From positions 124,001 through 188,000 of the forward strand of contig NZ_JBISCD010000040.1 in the NCBI RefSeq assembly GCF_044386045.1: DNA of 64,000 nt, given 5' to 3'. The position numbers were made by a program, and so were the translations under genes. Source of the stretch: Thalassobellus sediminis. Lineage in GTDB: Bacteria; Bacteroidota; Bacteroidia; Flavobacteriales; Flavobacteriaceae. Shown here in pieces: positions 27,534 through 35,917 of the stretch; position 1 is the first letter of the stretch, and every line of letters begins with the position of its first letter. The notes beneath the pieces were generated by a model. That model saw nothing but the letters and a program-made list of their open reading frames with translations. It had not been told where the DNA came from and did no database searches.

Positions 27534-27875
27534 ATGAAAGAATTTAACTTTGATAATAAAACATTTTCTTTAATAGAAAACACTGAAAATGGAAAAGTTA
27601 ATTCTGAAACTATTTTTAAATACAAACAAGAAGGTAATTTAATTACAGCTGATTATTATGGTGGAACTATTAAATACGGAAAAATAATTGCCACTTTAAA
27701 AAACAACACACTCAATATGTTATACCAATGTATAACAACAGAAAATGAATTAAAAGCAGGAAAAGCAATTGCTGAAATAAGTTTAACAAAACTAAATAAG
27801 ATAAAGTTAAAACTTAATTGGGAATGGTTAGGAGATAAAGATGAAAGCGGAATTTCTGAATATATTGAGAATTAA
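27534..27875 (+). CDS. Conserved hypothetical protein between miaB and the sigma-54 activator
   Basis: This 113-aa soluble protein has no signal peptide and no recognised catalytic motif. The pattern of short strands with ENGKVNSETIFKYKQEGNLITADYYGGTI-like text in two 20-residue blocks, ending in NWEWLGDKDESG, recalls small beta-rich proteins common in flavobacteria that are sometimes labelled N-acetylglutamate synthase; no acetyltransferase motif is visible. It is spaced 6 and 12 bases from its neighbours, so it is co-transcribed with miaB. Confidence 0.75.
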   Translation: MKEFNFDNKTFSLIENTENGKVNSETIFKYKQEGNLITADYYGGTIKYGKIIATLKNNTLNMLYQCITTENELKAGKAIAEISLTKLNKIKLKLNWEWLGDKDESGISEYIEN

Positions 27876-27887
27876 AATTAAAAATTA

Positions 27888-29156
27888 ATGGAATCAATTC
27901 AAGCTATAAAACAACGTTTTGGTATTATTGGAAACACACCATCACTAAATCGTGCTATTGAAAAAGCGATTCAAGTATCTCCTACCGATATTTCGGTACT
28001 GGTTACTGGAGAAAGCGGTGTTGGAAAAGAAAGTATTCCTAAAATAATACATCAATTATCTCACAGAAAACACAATAAATATATTGCTGTAAACTGTGGA
28101 GCCATACCAGAAGGCACGATTGACAGTGAGCTTTTTGGACATGAGAAAGGTGCTTTTACAGGTGCTTCTCAAACCAGAAGTGGTTATTTTGAAGTTGCAG
28201 ATGGTGGTACTATTTTTTTAGATGAAGTTGGCGAATTACCTCTAACAACTCAAGTGCGTTTACTGCGTGTTTTAGAAAATGGCGAATTCATAAAAGTAGG
28301 ATCGAGTAAGGTTCAAAAAACAGATGTACGTATTGTTGCAGCAACAAACGTAAATATGTTTGAAGCTATTGAAAAAGAAAAATTTCGTGAAGATTTATAT
28401 TACAGATTAAGTACTGTAGATATCCATTTACCACCTTTACGCGAACGAAAAGAAGATATTCATTTACTATTCAGAAAGTTTGCTAGCGATTTCGCCTTAA
28501 AATACAAAATGCCAACGGTTAAACTTACCGATAATGCTATACAGGTGCTTTTAAAACATCGCTGGGGCGGAAATATTCGTCAGTTACGTAATATTGCCGA
28601 ACAAGTCTCTGTTTTAGAACAAAACAGAACCATTAGCGCAGATACGTTAAGTGGTTATTTACCAACATCAGATACTAATTTACCTGCAGTTATTAAAACT
28701 TCTAAATCTGAAAGCGATTTTAGTAGCGAACGCGAAATTTTATATAAAGTCTTGTTTGACATGAAAAGTGATCTTAGCGATTTAAAGAAGCTTACCATGG
28801 AACTTATGAAAACAGGTAACATAAAAGATGTTGAAAAAGATCATGAAGGTCTTATTCAGAAAATTTATGGCAATGATGAAGAAACCACAACTACTTTTGA
28901 AGAACCTCAAGAAAACACTGAAGTTATATCAATACCCGAACATTCATCAAACCTTGATGATGTTATAGATATTCAAGATAAATACCATTTTGCCGAAGAG
29001 ATTGAAGAAGAAGAAACACTCTCATTACACGATAAAGAATTAGAATTAATAAAAAAATCACTTGAACGTCACAGCGGAAAGCGTAAATTAGCAGCTGCCG
29101 AACTAGGAATTAGTGAACGTACATTGTACAGGAAGATAAAACAATATGGTCTTTAA
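27888..29156 (+). CDS. Sigma-54-dependent transcriptional activator without a receiver domain
   Basis: The product is 422 aa. A very short N-terminus leads directly into the AAA+ domain, with Walker A ESGVGKE (about 41-47), the sigma-54-contacting loop GAFTGA (88-93) and Walker B GTIFLDEVGEL. A poorly conserved acidic linker (260-375) precedes a Fis-type HTH at 393-422 (KRKLAAAELGISERTLYRK). With no REC, GAF or PAS domain, activity must be controlled by partner proteins, expression or the linker. A sigma-54-like promoter lies before groES about 2 kb downstream; a link is possible but unproven. Confidence 0.93.
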   Translation: MESIQAIKQRFGIIGNTPSLNRAIEKAIQVSPTDISVLVTGESGVGKESIPKIIHQLSHRKHNKYIAVNCGAIPEGTIDSELFGHEKGAFTGASQTRSGYFEVADGGTIFLDEVGELPLTTQVRLLRVLENGEFIKVGSSKVQKTDVRIVAATNVNMFEAIEKEKFREDLYYRLSTVDIHLPPLRERKEDIHLLFRKFASDFALKYKMPTVKLTDNAIQVLLKHRWGGNIRQLRNIAEQVSVLEQNRTISADTLSGYLPTSDTNLPAVIKTSKSESDFSSEREILYKVLFDMKSDLSDLKKLTMELMKTGNIKDVEKDHEGLIQKIYGNDEETTTTFEEPQENTEVISIPEHSSNLDDVIDIQDKYHFAEEIEEEETLSLHDKELELIKKSLERHSGKRKLAAAELGISERTLYRKIKQYGL

Positions 29157-29250
29157 AAATAAGCATTAAAAACGCAACAAAACTAATAACCATTCGTTGT
29201 TATATTATTAATTAAATATCACACTGAGCATAATCAAAGTGTCTTTTAAT

Positions 29251-29760
29251 ATGAAAAACTATTTTTTTTACTTTTTATTTTTAGTTTTCAGCTTTTTACT
29301 GACTAGCTGCGGATTCTATTCTTTTACAGGAGCATCAATTCCTGCCGATGTTAAAACCTATCAAGTAAATCGTTTTGAAAACAATGCACTTTTAGTTGAA
29401 CCTGGATTAGAAAGAGATTTCAAACTTTCGTTAGAAGATTTAATTCAAAATCAAACTAATTTAAACTTAGTTCCATCAAATGGCGATTTAGTTTATGAAG
29501 GTGAAATAACCGATTACAGAATTTCTCCAACTACTTCAACCTCGCAAAACACAGCAGCTCAAAACAGATTAACAATTAGTGTAAAAGTTAGATTTTATAA
29601 TAGAAAAAAAGAAGAGGACGATTTAGAGCAATCATTTTCATTTTTTTATGATTATAATGGAAGCGCACAATTAATTGGTAGCCAAAAAACAACAGCGCAC
29701 GAAGAAATTTTTGAACGCTTAACACAAGATATTTTTAATGCTACATTAGCAAAGTGGTAA
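29251..29760 (+). CDS. lptE: LPS assembly lipoprotein LptE
   Basis: This ~169-aa lipoprotein has a signal of FLLTSCGFYSFTG type, lipidated at the Cys of TSC. The early phrase CGFYSFTGASIPADVKT and later TDYRISPTTS, followed by a two-strand, two-helix arrangement, are those of flavobacterial LptE. It plugs the LptD barrel that inserts LPS into the outer membrane. The ATG is preferred over a GTG four codons upstream because it gives a compact signal peptide. It continues the miaB gene run. Confidence 0.88.
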   Translation: MKNYFFYFLFLVFSFLLTSCGFYSFTGASIPADVKTYQVNRFENNALLVEPGLERDFKLSLEDLIQNQTNLNLVPSNGDLVYEGEITDYRISPTTSTSQNTAAQNRLTISVKVRFYNRKKEEDDLEQSFSFFYDYNGSAQLIGSQKTTAHEEIFERLTQDIFNATLAKW

Positions 29761-29795
29761 TTAAAAAATAAAATACATTAAATTTGACTTAGTCA

Positions 29796-30740
29796 ATGAA
29801 TCAAATAGATTTTACATATATACTTCAAAATCCGCAAGCTATAACACATCAACAAACTGACGGTGTTAAATCTATTATTGATGAATTTCCTTATTTTCAA
29901 TCGGCACGAGCTATTTATCTTAAAGGATTAAAAAATCAGAGTAGTTTCAAATACAATCAAGAACTTAAAACTACCGCTGCATACACAACTGATAGAAGTA
30001 TTCTATTTGATTTTATTACTTCTGATGAATTCATTCAAAATGAAATCTCACAATTCATCAAAAAAAATACGGCACATTTAAAAGACATTGATGTTGATAT
30101 TGAAGACATTTCAATAAACAAAAGCATCACCATTGACGATGAATTAAGACAACAAATAAAAGACACAGACGGCGTTTTAGACCCAGCTTTATTTAAAGCA
30201 AAAGAAGAACGCCCAATACCATCTTTTATTTTAGATGAATCTGAATCTATAGAAAACGCTACTGAAGAAACAAAAACACAAGAAGCTTCTACATCCGATA
30301 TATTAAACTTAGGAAAGCCTCTTCAATTTGAAAAAAGAGAAACCCACTCTTTTAATGAATGGTTAAAAATAGCTAACTACAAACCCATATCTAGAGAAGG
30401 AATTGAAGAACAACCAAAAATTAACAAAGAAGAAACTACTCCTAAATCTAAAGACAAAGCCAAAAAGTTTGAATTAATTGATAAATTCATTACTAAAAAC
30501 CCTAAAATAAACCCCAAAAAACCTGCGTCATCTAAAGGTAATCTTGCAAAAGCACAAATGATACAACCAGAGTCTTTAATGACCGAGACTTTAGCTCGTA
30601 TATATGTAGAACAAAAAAACTATAAAAAAGCAATTCAATCTTATAGAATTTTAAGTTTGAAATATCCAGAAAAAAGTAGTTTCTTTGCAAACCAAATTAA
30701 GGCAGTAGAACAATTACAAGAACATAATAACAAAGAATAA
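29796..30740 (+). CDS. TPR-containing conserved protein upstream of secG
   Basis: This 314-aa soluble protein has no signal. The N-terminal ~90 residues (FTYILQNPQAI, then DEFPYFQSARAIYLKGLK) are a conserved flavobacterial block. The middle is low-complexity, acidic and lysine-rich (about 130-240). The end carries one clear TPR unit (MTETLARIYVEQKNYKKAIQ) with a second helix pair. It overlaps secG by one base (TAATG), indicating translational coupling. Its function is unknown; the position suggests envelope or secretion housekeeping. Confidence 0.8.
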   Translation: MNQIDFTYILQNPQAITHQQTDGVKSIIDEFPYFQSARAIYLKGLKNQSSFKYNQELKTTAAYTTDRSILFDFITSDEFIQNEISQFIKKNTAHLKDIDVDIEDISINKSITIDDELRQQIKDTDGVLDPALFKAKEERPIPSFILDESESIENATEETKTQEASTSDILNLGKPLQFEKRETHSFNEWLKIANYKPISREGIEEQPKINKEETTPKSKDKAKKFELIDKFITKNPKINPKKPASSKGNLAKAQMIQPESLMTETLARIYVEQKNYKKAIQSYRILSLKYPEKSSFFANQIKAVEQLQEHNNKE

Positions 30741-31093
30741 TGAGTACGTTTACAATATTTTTAATTCTAATAGTTGCAGTAGCATTTTTGCTAATCGTAG
30801 TAATCATGGTACAGAACCCTAAAGGAGGCGGGTTATCTTCTTCTTTTGGAGGCGGAGGCACTCAACAATTAGGTGGTGTAAAAAAGACCACAGATTTTTT
30901 AGACAAAAGCACATGGACTTTAGCAACATTATTATTAGTATTAATACTACTTTCTAATATTGCAATAAACAAAGGTTCTGATAGCATAGATTCTAAAGCA
31001 TTAGATTCTGATGCAACAAGTACACAACCTTTACCAACCGCACCTGCTAACACAGCAAATGGTGCTGTAACAATAAAAGATAGTGTTAAGTAA
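30740..31093 (+). CDS. secG: Preprotein translocase subunit SecG
   Basis: This 117-aa protein has two membrane helices (about 4-24 and 56-77) joined by the family loop VQNPKGGGLSSSFGG, then a Thr/Ala/Pro-rich tail. It is part of the SecYEG channel. It ends the run that starts with miaB, followed by a strong terminator. Confidence 0.93.
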   Translation: MSTFTIFLILIVAVAFLLIVVIMVQNPKGGGLSSSFGGGGTQQLGGVKKTTDFLDKSTWTLATLLLVLILLSNIAINKGSDSIDSKALDSDATSTQPLPTAPANTANGAVTIKDSVK

Positions 31094-31113
31094 TTAACAA
31101 CCTTTATAAATAC

Positions 31114-31146
31114 AAAAAATGCCAACTATATCAGTTGGCATTTTTT
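31114..31146 (+). terminator. Terminator of the miaB-secG run
   Basis: Perfect arms AAAAAATGCCAACT and AGTTGGCATTTTTT enclose a 5-base loop ending in a T-run, 21 bases past the secG stop codon. Confidence 0.9.
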
Positions 31147-31176
31147 GTTTCTGCAAGTTTGTCAGTTATTAATCAT

Positions 31177-31192
31177 TGGCACATTTTTAGCT
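31177..31192 (+). promoter_or_regulatory. Sigma-54-like -24/-12 promoter of groESL
   Basis: TGGCACATTTTTAGCT has the -24 element TGGCAC and a -12 GC dinucleotide at the exact sigma-54 spacing (consensus TGGCAC-N5-TTGCW; only one T of the TTGC element is changed). It would place the start about 40 bases before the groES ATG. No TAnnTTTG box is seen here. Confidence is moderate because a single match was found by eye. Confidence 0.5.
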
Positions 31193-31241
31193 TCTAGCTT
31201 ACACATAAATAATAATTTAATTAAATAAAAGTAATATTAAA

Positions 31242-31517
31242 ATGAGCTTAAACATTAAACCATTAGCAGACCGAGTTCTTATTGAACCTGCTGCCGCTGA
31301 AACTAAAACAGCATCAGGAATTATTATTCCAGATAACGCTAAAGAAAAACCTCAAAAAGGAACTGTTGTTGCTGCCGGAAAAGGCACTAAAGACGAACCT
31401 ATAACGGTAAAAGTTGGCGACACTGTTTTGTATGGTAAATATGCAGGAACAGAGCTTAAACTCGAAGGAACAGATTATTTAATTATGCGAGAAAGTGATA
31501 TTCTAGCGATTATTTAA
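31242..31517 (+). CDS. groES: Co-chaperonin GroES
   Basis: This 91-aa protein begins with the standard NIKPLADRVLIEP, has the mobile loop at AETKTASGIIIPD, and ends in a core strand with YLIMRESDILAII. It caps GroEL. It is first gene of the groES-groEL operon, downstream of the secG terminator and a sigma-54-like promoter. Confidence 0.98.
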   Translation: MSLNIKPLADRVLIEPAAAETKTASGIIIPDNAKEKPQKGTVVAAGKGTKDEPITVKVGDTVLYGKYAGTELKLEGTDYLIMRESDILAII

Positions 31518-31531
31518 AATATTTCTTTTTC

Positions 31532-31604
31532 ATTTCCGCGTAGGCGGAAATTTAACGAAACAAACTAGATTTTAATTAAAACAAGTTTCCCGCTTTCGCG
31601 GAAA
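31532..31604. repeat. Two related hairpins in the groES-groEL gap
   Basis: The first is ATTTCCGC-GTAG-GCGGAAAT (31532-31551, perfect 8-base arms). The second is TTTCC(C)GC-TTTC-GCGGAAA (31586-31604, one bulged C). Both share the TTTCCGC/GCGGAAA stem, resembling REP-type palindromes of flavobacterial intergenic DNA. Neither has a T-run, so they are more likely mRNA-stability or repeat elements than terminators. Confidence 0.65.
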
Positions 31605-31623
31605 TAATAAAACAAAAGATATT

Positions 31624-33255
31624 ATGGCAAAAGATATAAAATTTGATATTGAAGCTCGCGACGGTTTAAAACGTGGTGTTGATGCATTAGCAAATGCTGT
31701 TAAAGTAACATTAGGTCCAAAAGGACGTAATGTCATTATTGGAAAAAGTTTTGGAGCACCTCAAGTAACAAAAGATGGGGTTTCTGTAGCTAAAGAAATT
31801 GAACTTGATGACGCTTTAGAAAACATGGGCGCACAAATGGTTAAAGAAGTAGCTTCTAAAACCAACGATTTAGCTGGTGATGGAACAACTACTGCAACCG
31901 TTTTAGCACAAGCTATTGTAAAAGAAGGTTTAAAAAACGTTGCTGCTGGCGCAAACCCGATGGATTTAAAACGTGGTATTGATAAAGCTGTAGACGCTAT
32001 TACTCTTGACTTAGAAAAACAAGCTAAAAAAGTAGGTAACTCATCAGAAATGATAAAACAAGTAGCTGCTATTTCTGCGAACAATGATGATACTATTGGC
32101 GAACTAATTGCTACTGCTTTTGGTAAAGTTGGTAAAGAAGGGGTTATTACTGTTGAAGAGGCTAAGGGTATGGATACTTATGTAGACGTAGTTGAAGGCA
32201 TGCAATTCGATAGAGGTTATTTATCGCCTTACTTTGTAACAGATGCTGATAAAATGATTGCCGATTTAGAGAATCCATACATTTTATTATTTGATAAAAA
32301 GATCTCTAACTTACAAGAAATTCTTCCAATACTAGAGCCAGTTGCTCAGTCTGGTCGTCCTTTATTAATTATTGCTGAAGATGTAGACGGACAAGCATTA
32401 GCAACTTTAGTTGTTAATAAATTACGTGGAGGTCTTAAAATTGCTGCTGTAAAAGCACCAGGTTTTGGAGACAGACGTAAAGCTATGTTAGAAGATATTG
32501 CTATCTTAACTGGTGGTACTGTTATTTCTGAAGAACGCGGATTTACTTTAGAGAATGCTGACTTAAGCATGTTAGGTACTGCTGAAACAGTTACTGTTGA
32601 CAAAGACAACACAACTATTGTAAACGGTGCTGGCGTTGCTAAAGACATTAAAGCAAGAGTAAACCAAATTAAAGCTCAAATTGAAACAACAACGAGCGAT
32701 TACGATAAAGAAAAACTACAAGAGCGTTTAGCTAAATTAGCTGGTGGTGTTGCTGTTCTTTATGTTGGTGCTGCTAGTGAAGTTGAGATGAAAGAGAAAA
32801 AAGACCGTGTTGATGATGCTTTACACGCTACAAGAGCTGCCGTTGAAGAAGGCATTGTTGCTGGTGGTGGTGTTGCCTTAGTAAGAGCTAAATCGGTTTT
32901 AGAAAAACTTACTACTGATAATTTAGATGAAACAACTGGAGTTCAAATTGTAGCACGTGCTATCGAAGCGCCTTTACGTACTATTGTTGAAAATGCTGGT
33001 GGCGAAGGCTCTGTAGTTATAAACAAAATTCTTGAAGGCAAAAAAGATTTTGGTTTTGATGCGAAATCTGATACTTATGTAGATATGCTTAAAGCTGGTA
33101 TTATCGATCCTAAGAAAGTAACACGTGTAGCTTTAGAAAACGCTGCTTCTGTTTCTGGAATGATTCTTACTACTGAATGTGCTTTAGTAGACATTAAAGA
33201 AGATGCTCCTGCTATGCCTCCAATGGGAGGTGGCGGTATGCCAGGAATGATGTAA
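31624..33255 (+). CDS. groL: Chaperonin GroEL
   Basis: This 543-aa protein is full length, beginning MAKDIKFDIEARDGLKRGVD and ending in the GGGGMPGMM tail. ATP-binding motifs DGTTTATVLAQ and GGGVALVRA are intact. It folds cytoplasmic client proteins together with GroES. It is followed by a terminator. Confidence 0.99.
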   Translation: MAKDIKFDIEARDGLKRGVDALANAVKVTLGPKGRNVIIGKSFGAPQVTKDGVSVAKEIELDDALENMGAQMVKEVASKTNDLAGDGTTTATVLAQAIVKEGLKNVAAGANPMDLKRGIDKAVDAITLDLEKQAKKVGNSSEMIKQVAAISANNDDTIGELIATAFGKVGKEGVITVEEAKGMDTYVDVVEGMQFDRGYLSPYFVTDADKMIADLENPYILLFDKKISNLQEILPILEPVAQSGRPLLIIAEDVDGQALATLVVNKLRGGLKIAAVKAPGFGDRRKAMLEDIAILTGGTVISEERGFTLENADLSMLGTAETVTVDKDNTTIVNGAGVAKDIKARVNQIKAQIETTTSDYDKEKLQERLAKLAGGVAVLYVGAASEVEMKEKKDRVDDALHATRAAVEEGIVAGGGVALVRAKSVLEKLTTDNLDETTGVQIVARAIEAPLRTIVENAGGEGSVVINKILEGKKDFGFDAKSDTYVDMLKAGIIDPKKVTRVALENAASVSGMILTTECALVDIKEDAPAMPPMGGGGMPGMM

Positions 33256-33276
33256 GAAAAAAATCTTATAAAATAT

Positions 33277-33314
33277 AAAACGCTTCCAGAATAAATTTTT
33301 CTCGAAGCGTTTTT
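33277..33314 (+). terminator. Terminator of groESL
   Basis: Arms AAAACGCTTC and GAAGCGTTTT enclose a 17-base loop, with a T-run after it, 22 bases past the groEL stop codon. On the minus strand it could also serve the convergent lactonase gene. Confidence 0.8.
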
Positions 33315-33352
33315 ATTTTCTTACTACTTGTTATTAAGTACAATTATCGTTT

Positions 33353-34363
33353 TTAATTATGTTTGAATTTTTCAACACCTTTTACATTCATTTTTACTGA
33401 CTGCACCCTATCTCTTGGCCCCGTAATAAATAATATTTTTTCATTTCTACCTGCAAAAACATTATTGGTAGCACCGCCTCCAGTATCTACACGAAGAACT
33501 TCTTGTCCTTCTTTATTAAAAGCAACAACACCAAAACCATTGCTTATATATACGTTCCCAAGCTCATCCATTGACATACCATCTCCTCCCATATCTACAA
33601 ACTTTTCGATATTAGAAAGCGTACCATCAGAGTTAATATCGAATACAAATGTACCTCCCATGTTATCACCTGTCCATCTATTTACATACAATTTTTTCCC
33701 ATCAGGAGTACCAACTACACCATTAGGAAACGAATCATCTGGACTCCATATTCCATCCTCTGGTGTTACTCTAACTAATGAGCTACTACCGGGAGCTAAA
33801 TAATATACATGTCCTGCTATACCAGAACCTTGCTCTGAATGTGTTGGAGGCCAACTGTTAGCCGTTCTTGGATCAGATGCCTCCCAATACGGTCTTGGAA
33901 ACATTGGATCTGTAATATAAATACCGCCTGTTTTAGGATTAATCCAAACATCATTTGGTCCATTTAATAGTTTACCATTATAATTATCTACCAATACATC
34001 ATGAGTACCATCAGGATATATTTTCCACAATTCACCGTGCATATCAGCACAAGCAATTATATTACCATCTCTATCGAAAGCCATTCCATTAGAACGACCT
34101 GTACCTTCTAAAAACAAGGATACATCTCCACTCTGCTCATCCCATCTAAAAATTTTATCATTGGGCTGATCTGTAAAAAATACATTTCCTTTTTTATCTA
34201 CAGTAGGCCCCTCAGTAAAACTATAACCATCTTGTATTAACTTTAAGTCGGCACGAGTTTCTGGATTAATGGGATTATCAGGCTTCCCTTCTGATCGAAG
34301 CCTACATGAATAATAAAATAAGGAGCATATTACTCCTGCAATTAAAAAAAATCCTTTTTTCAT
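33353..34363 (-). CDS. SMP-30/gluconolactonase family lipoprotein
   Basis: The product is about 336 aa. The chosen ATG gives the lipoprotein signal MKKGFFLIAGVICSLFYYSC; upstream in-frame codons give an unnatural N-terminus. A six-bladed propeller of the SGL family follows: an FTEGPTVDKKGNVFFTD start, NGPNDVW in the metal-binding region, FPNGVVGTPDGKKLYVN, and a DGMSMDELGNVYI blade. It probably hydrolyses a sugar-acid lactone in the periplasm; the substrate is not predictable. An AATCGATT-centred palindrome like those of the pectin genes lies 75 bases upstream. Confidence 0.85.
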   Translation of the reverse strand: MKKGFFLIAGVICSLFYYSCRLRSEGKPDNPINPETRADLKLIQDGYSFTEGPTVDKKGNVFFTDQPNDKIFRWDEQSGDVSLFLEGTGRSNGMAFDRDGNIIACADMHGELWKIYPDGTHDVLVDNYNGKLLNGPNDVWINPKTGGIYITDPMFPRPYWEASDPRTANSWPPTHSEQGSGIAGHVYYLAPGSSSLVRVTPEDGIWSPDDSFPNGVVGTPDGKKLYVNRWTGDNMGGTFVFDINSDGTLSNIEKFVDMGGDGMSMDELGNVYISNGFGVVAFNKEGQEVLRVDTGGGATNNVFAGRNEKILFITGPRDRVQSVKMNVKGVEKFKHN

Positions 34364-34437
34364 AAAAAGTAGTTTAAAAGCTAATAAAATACGAAATTGA
34401 CAATTATTTAGGCAAAAAAAGAAAACAAAGATAAAAA

Positions 34438-34449
34438 ACAATCGATTGT
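34438..34449. promoter_or_regulatory. Operator-like palindrome upstream of the lactonase
   Basis: ACAATCGATTGT is a perfect 12-base palindrome sharing the AATCGATT core with the pectin-gene operators; only the outer bases differ. It lies 75 bases before the start codon. A paralogous or the same LacI-type regulator could bind. Confidence 0.5.
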
Positions 34450-34660
34450 GTTAATATATAATTTTGATATTATTTTATAAATATAAATTTATAAAAATAA
34501 ACGATTGTATAATATTACTTATTAAGCCCATATAGCAAATAGCATACAGACGAAATAATGTTATCTAAAAAAGTAGAATGGGAAGACTATTTATTCAAAA
34601 AAAATCAAATAAATAAAAGGAAGATTAATGTTTTAATTTTAAACATGATGAAAAAGTAAA

Positions 34661-34700
34661 AAACAGAATTAAAACAAAAGATCTATTATTAATTCTGTTT
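34661..34700 (-). terminator. Terminator after the DUF6807 gene
   Basis: Perfect 12-base arms AAACAGAATTAA and TTAATTCTGTTT lie 66 bases past the stop codon, and a T-rich run follows on the minus-strand transcript. Confidence 0.65.
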
Positions 34701-34766
34701 CTTACTTATAATAAAATATAAGTTACATAATTAGAACCCATTTACGACTCAGACATTATAAATATT

Positions 34767-35849
34767 CTATTTGTTTTCTGAAATAAAATCTTCATAAATA
34801 GCTTCAATATTTTCAAGTTTAGGATATTCTCCATCAATAATAACTACTTGATATTTAAAAGTTGTAGACTTTCCTTTTTTTAATGTATAGTTAAATTGCT
34901 CTTTACCTTCAGTGTATATATTACTACCAAAAGGATTAACGCCATATAATCCATAATCTCTTGTCATCCAATGAGGCGGATGATTAAGGTTTTTTGGAGA
35001 ATCGAAAATACAAACTGAAATACTATCTCCATTAACAGAACCTGCGAGCTGCATCCATTTAGCTCTTTTACCCCAAACTTCAGGATAACCTTCCAAACCA
35101 TTACTATTTCTATAGTGACCAGAAACGCCTTCATTGTTAAGTACAGCACTTTCAGCAGCAACCTGTTTATCATCAAAAAGAGCCGCAGGCTTATCAGAAG
35201 CTATTTCTAATTCTCTTCTCATTCTCATAGCAAACATACCTTCTTTAGAATCTGTAAATAACACGTCAACTTCTGGTGCAGTAAGGGTGGTAGTGAAAGT
35301 AATTATTCTTTTATTTTCATCGCCACTAAAAACATATTGTGTTTTTTCATTAATAATAAGTTCTTCAATATCACTACGCCATTCTTTTTCAATTTCTAAA
35401 GTACCAACATCTCCAGACTTTACTTTTAGAAACTTTACATGATTTATTCTTCCGTAACGCACATTAGGATGTCTGGGTATAACGGCACTATTCCAAAAAT
35501 CAATATCATTCACAACACCATGATTAAACCAAAGTCCATAATGGTGAGGATGATCCATACGCTCAAGAGGATTTGGAGCTATAGGAAACCCACGAGTAAT
35601 CCTTTTTTCACTAGCTGTAAAAATTGGAAAAAGCACAGGTTTTCTCAAAATACTGTCAACATACATATAAGATGTAAAATATTTTCCTTCAATAAAAACA
35701 TCAAGTTTATTTAACGAATCGTTTTTAACCAAAGAAACATAATCTGGTTTTTCAACAACATCTTTTTTTGTTGGCTTCTTACATGAAAACATAGTACAAA
35801 ATATTAATAATAAACAAGTAATTGTCAGTTTAGTAAAATTAGAAAACAT
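34767..35849 (-). CDS. DUF6807 (PmoA family) lipoprotein
   Basis: This 360-aa lipoprotein has a lipobox ending MFSC. The central stretch ERMDHPHHYGLWFNHGVVN and a later LNHPPHWMTRDYGLYGVNPFG are the signatures of the family called PmoA or DUF6807, frequent near carbohydrate-use genes in Bacteroidota. Despite the name it has no relation to membrane methane monooxygenase. The clustered His residues suggest a metal or sugar site. Its function is unknown; context (lactonase and cupin neighbours) suggests sugar-derivative metabolism in the periplasm. Confidence 0.8.
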   Translation of the reverse strand: MFSNFTKLTITCLLLIFCTMFSCKKPTKKDVVEKPDYVSLVKNDSLNKLDVFIEGKYFTSYMYVDSILRKPVLFPIFTASEKRITRGFPIAPNPLERMDHPHHYGLWFNHGVVNDIDFWNSAVIPRHPNVRYGRINHVKFLKVKSGDVGTLEIEKEWRSDIEELIINEKTQYVFSGDENKRIITFTTTLTAPEVDVLFTDSKEGMFAMRMRRELEIASDKPAALFDDKQVAAESAVLNNEGVSGHYRNSNGLEGYPEVWGKRAKWMQLAGSVNGDSISVCIFDSPKNLNHPPHWMTRDYGLYGVNPFGSNIYTEGKEQFNYTLKKGKSTTFKYQVVIIDGEYPKLENIEAIYEDFISENK

Positions 35850-35917
35850 AGTATTGTAAATTAGTTATAAAATAAAACATTAATTAATATAATTTTTTAA
35901 GAAATAATGACAAGTAA

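Larger units (their letters stand above)
34364..34766. other. 403-bp gene-free stretch upstream of the lactonase gene
   Basis: This very AT-rich stretch contains the operator-like palindrome at 34438 and the terminator of the DUF6807 gene at 34661. A second half-site-like AACGATTGTA occurs near 34501. A 33-codon reading frame (from 34559) has no support and is not called. Confidence 0.5.

Noticed and set aside
33363..33803. 146-aa plus-strand frame opposite the lactonase gene
   Set aside because: It is antisense to an SMP-30 protein and has no family features.
34559..34660. 33-codon plus-strand frame
   Set aside because: It is very short, lysine/asparagine-rich in AT-rich DNA, with no start context or conservation evidence.
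34767..35849. Methane monooxygenase subunit A
   Set aside because: The PmoA family name is historical; this is a lipoprotein with no membrane helices of methane monooxygenase.
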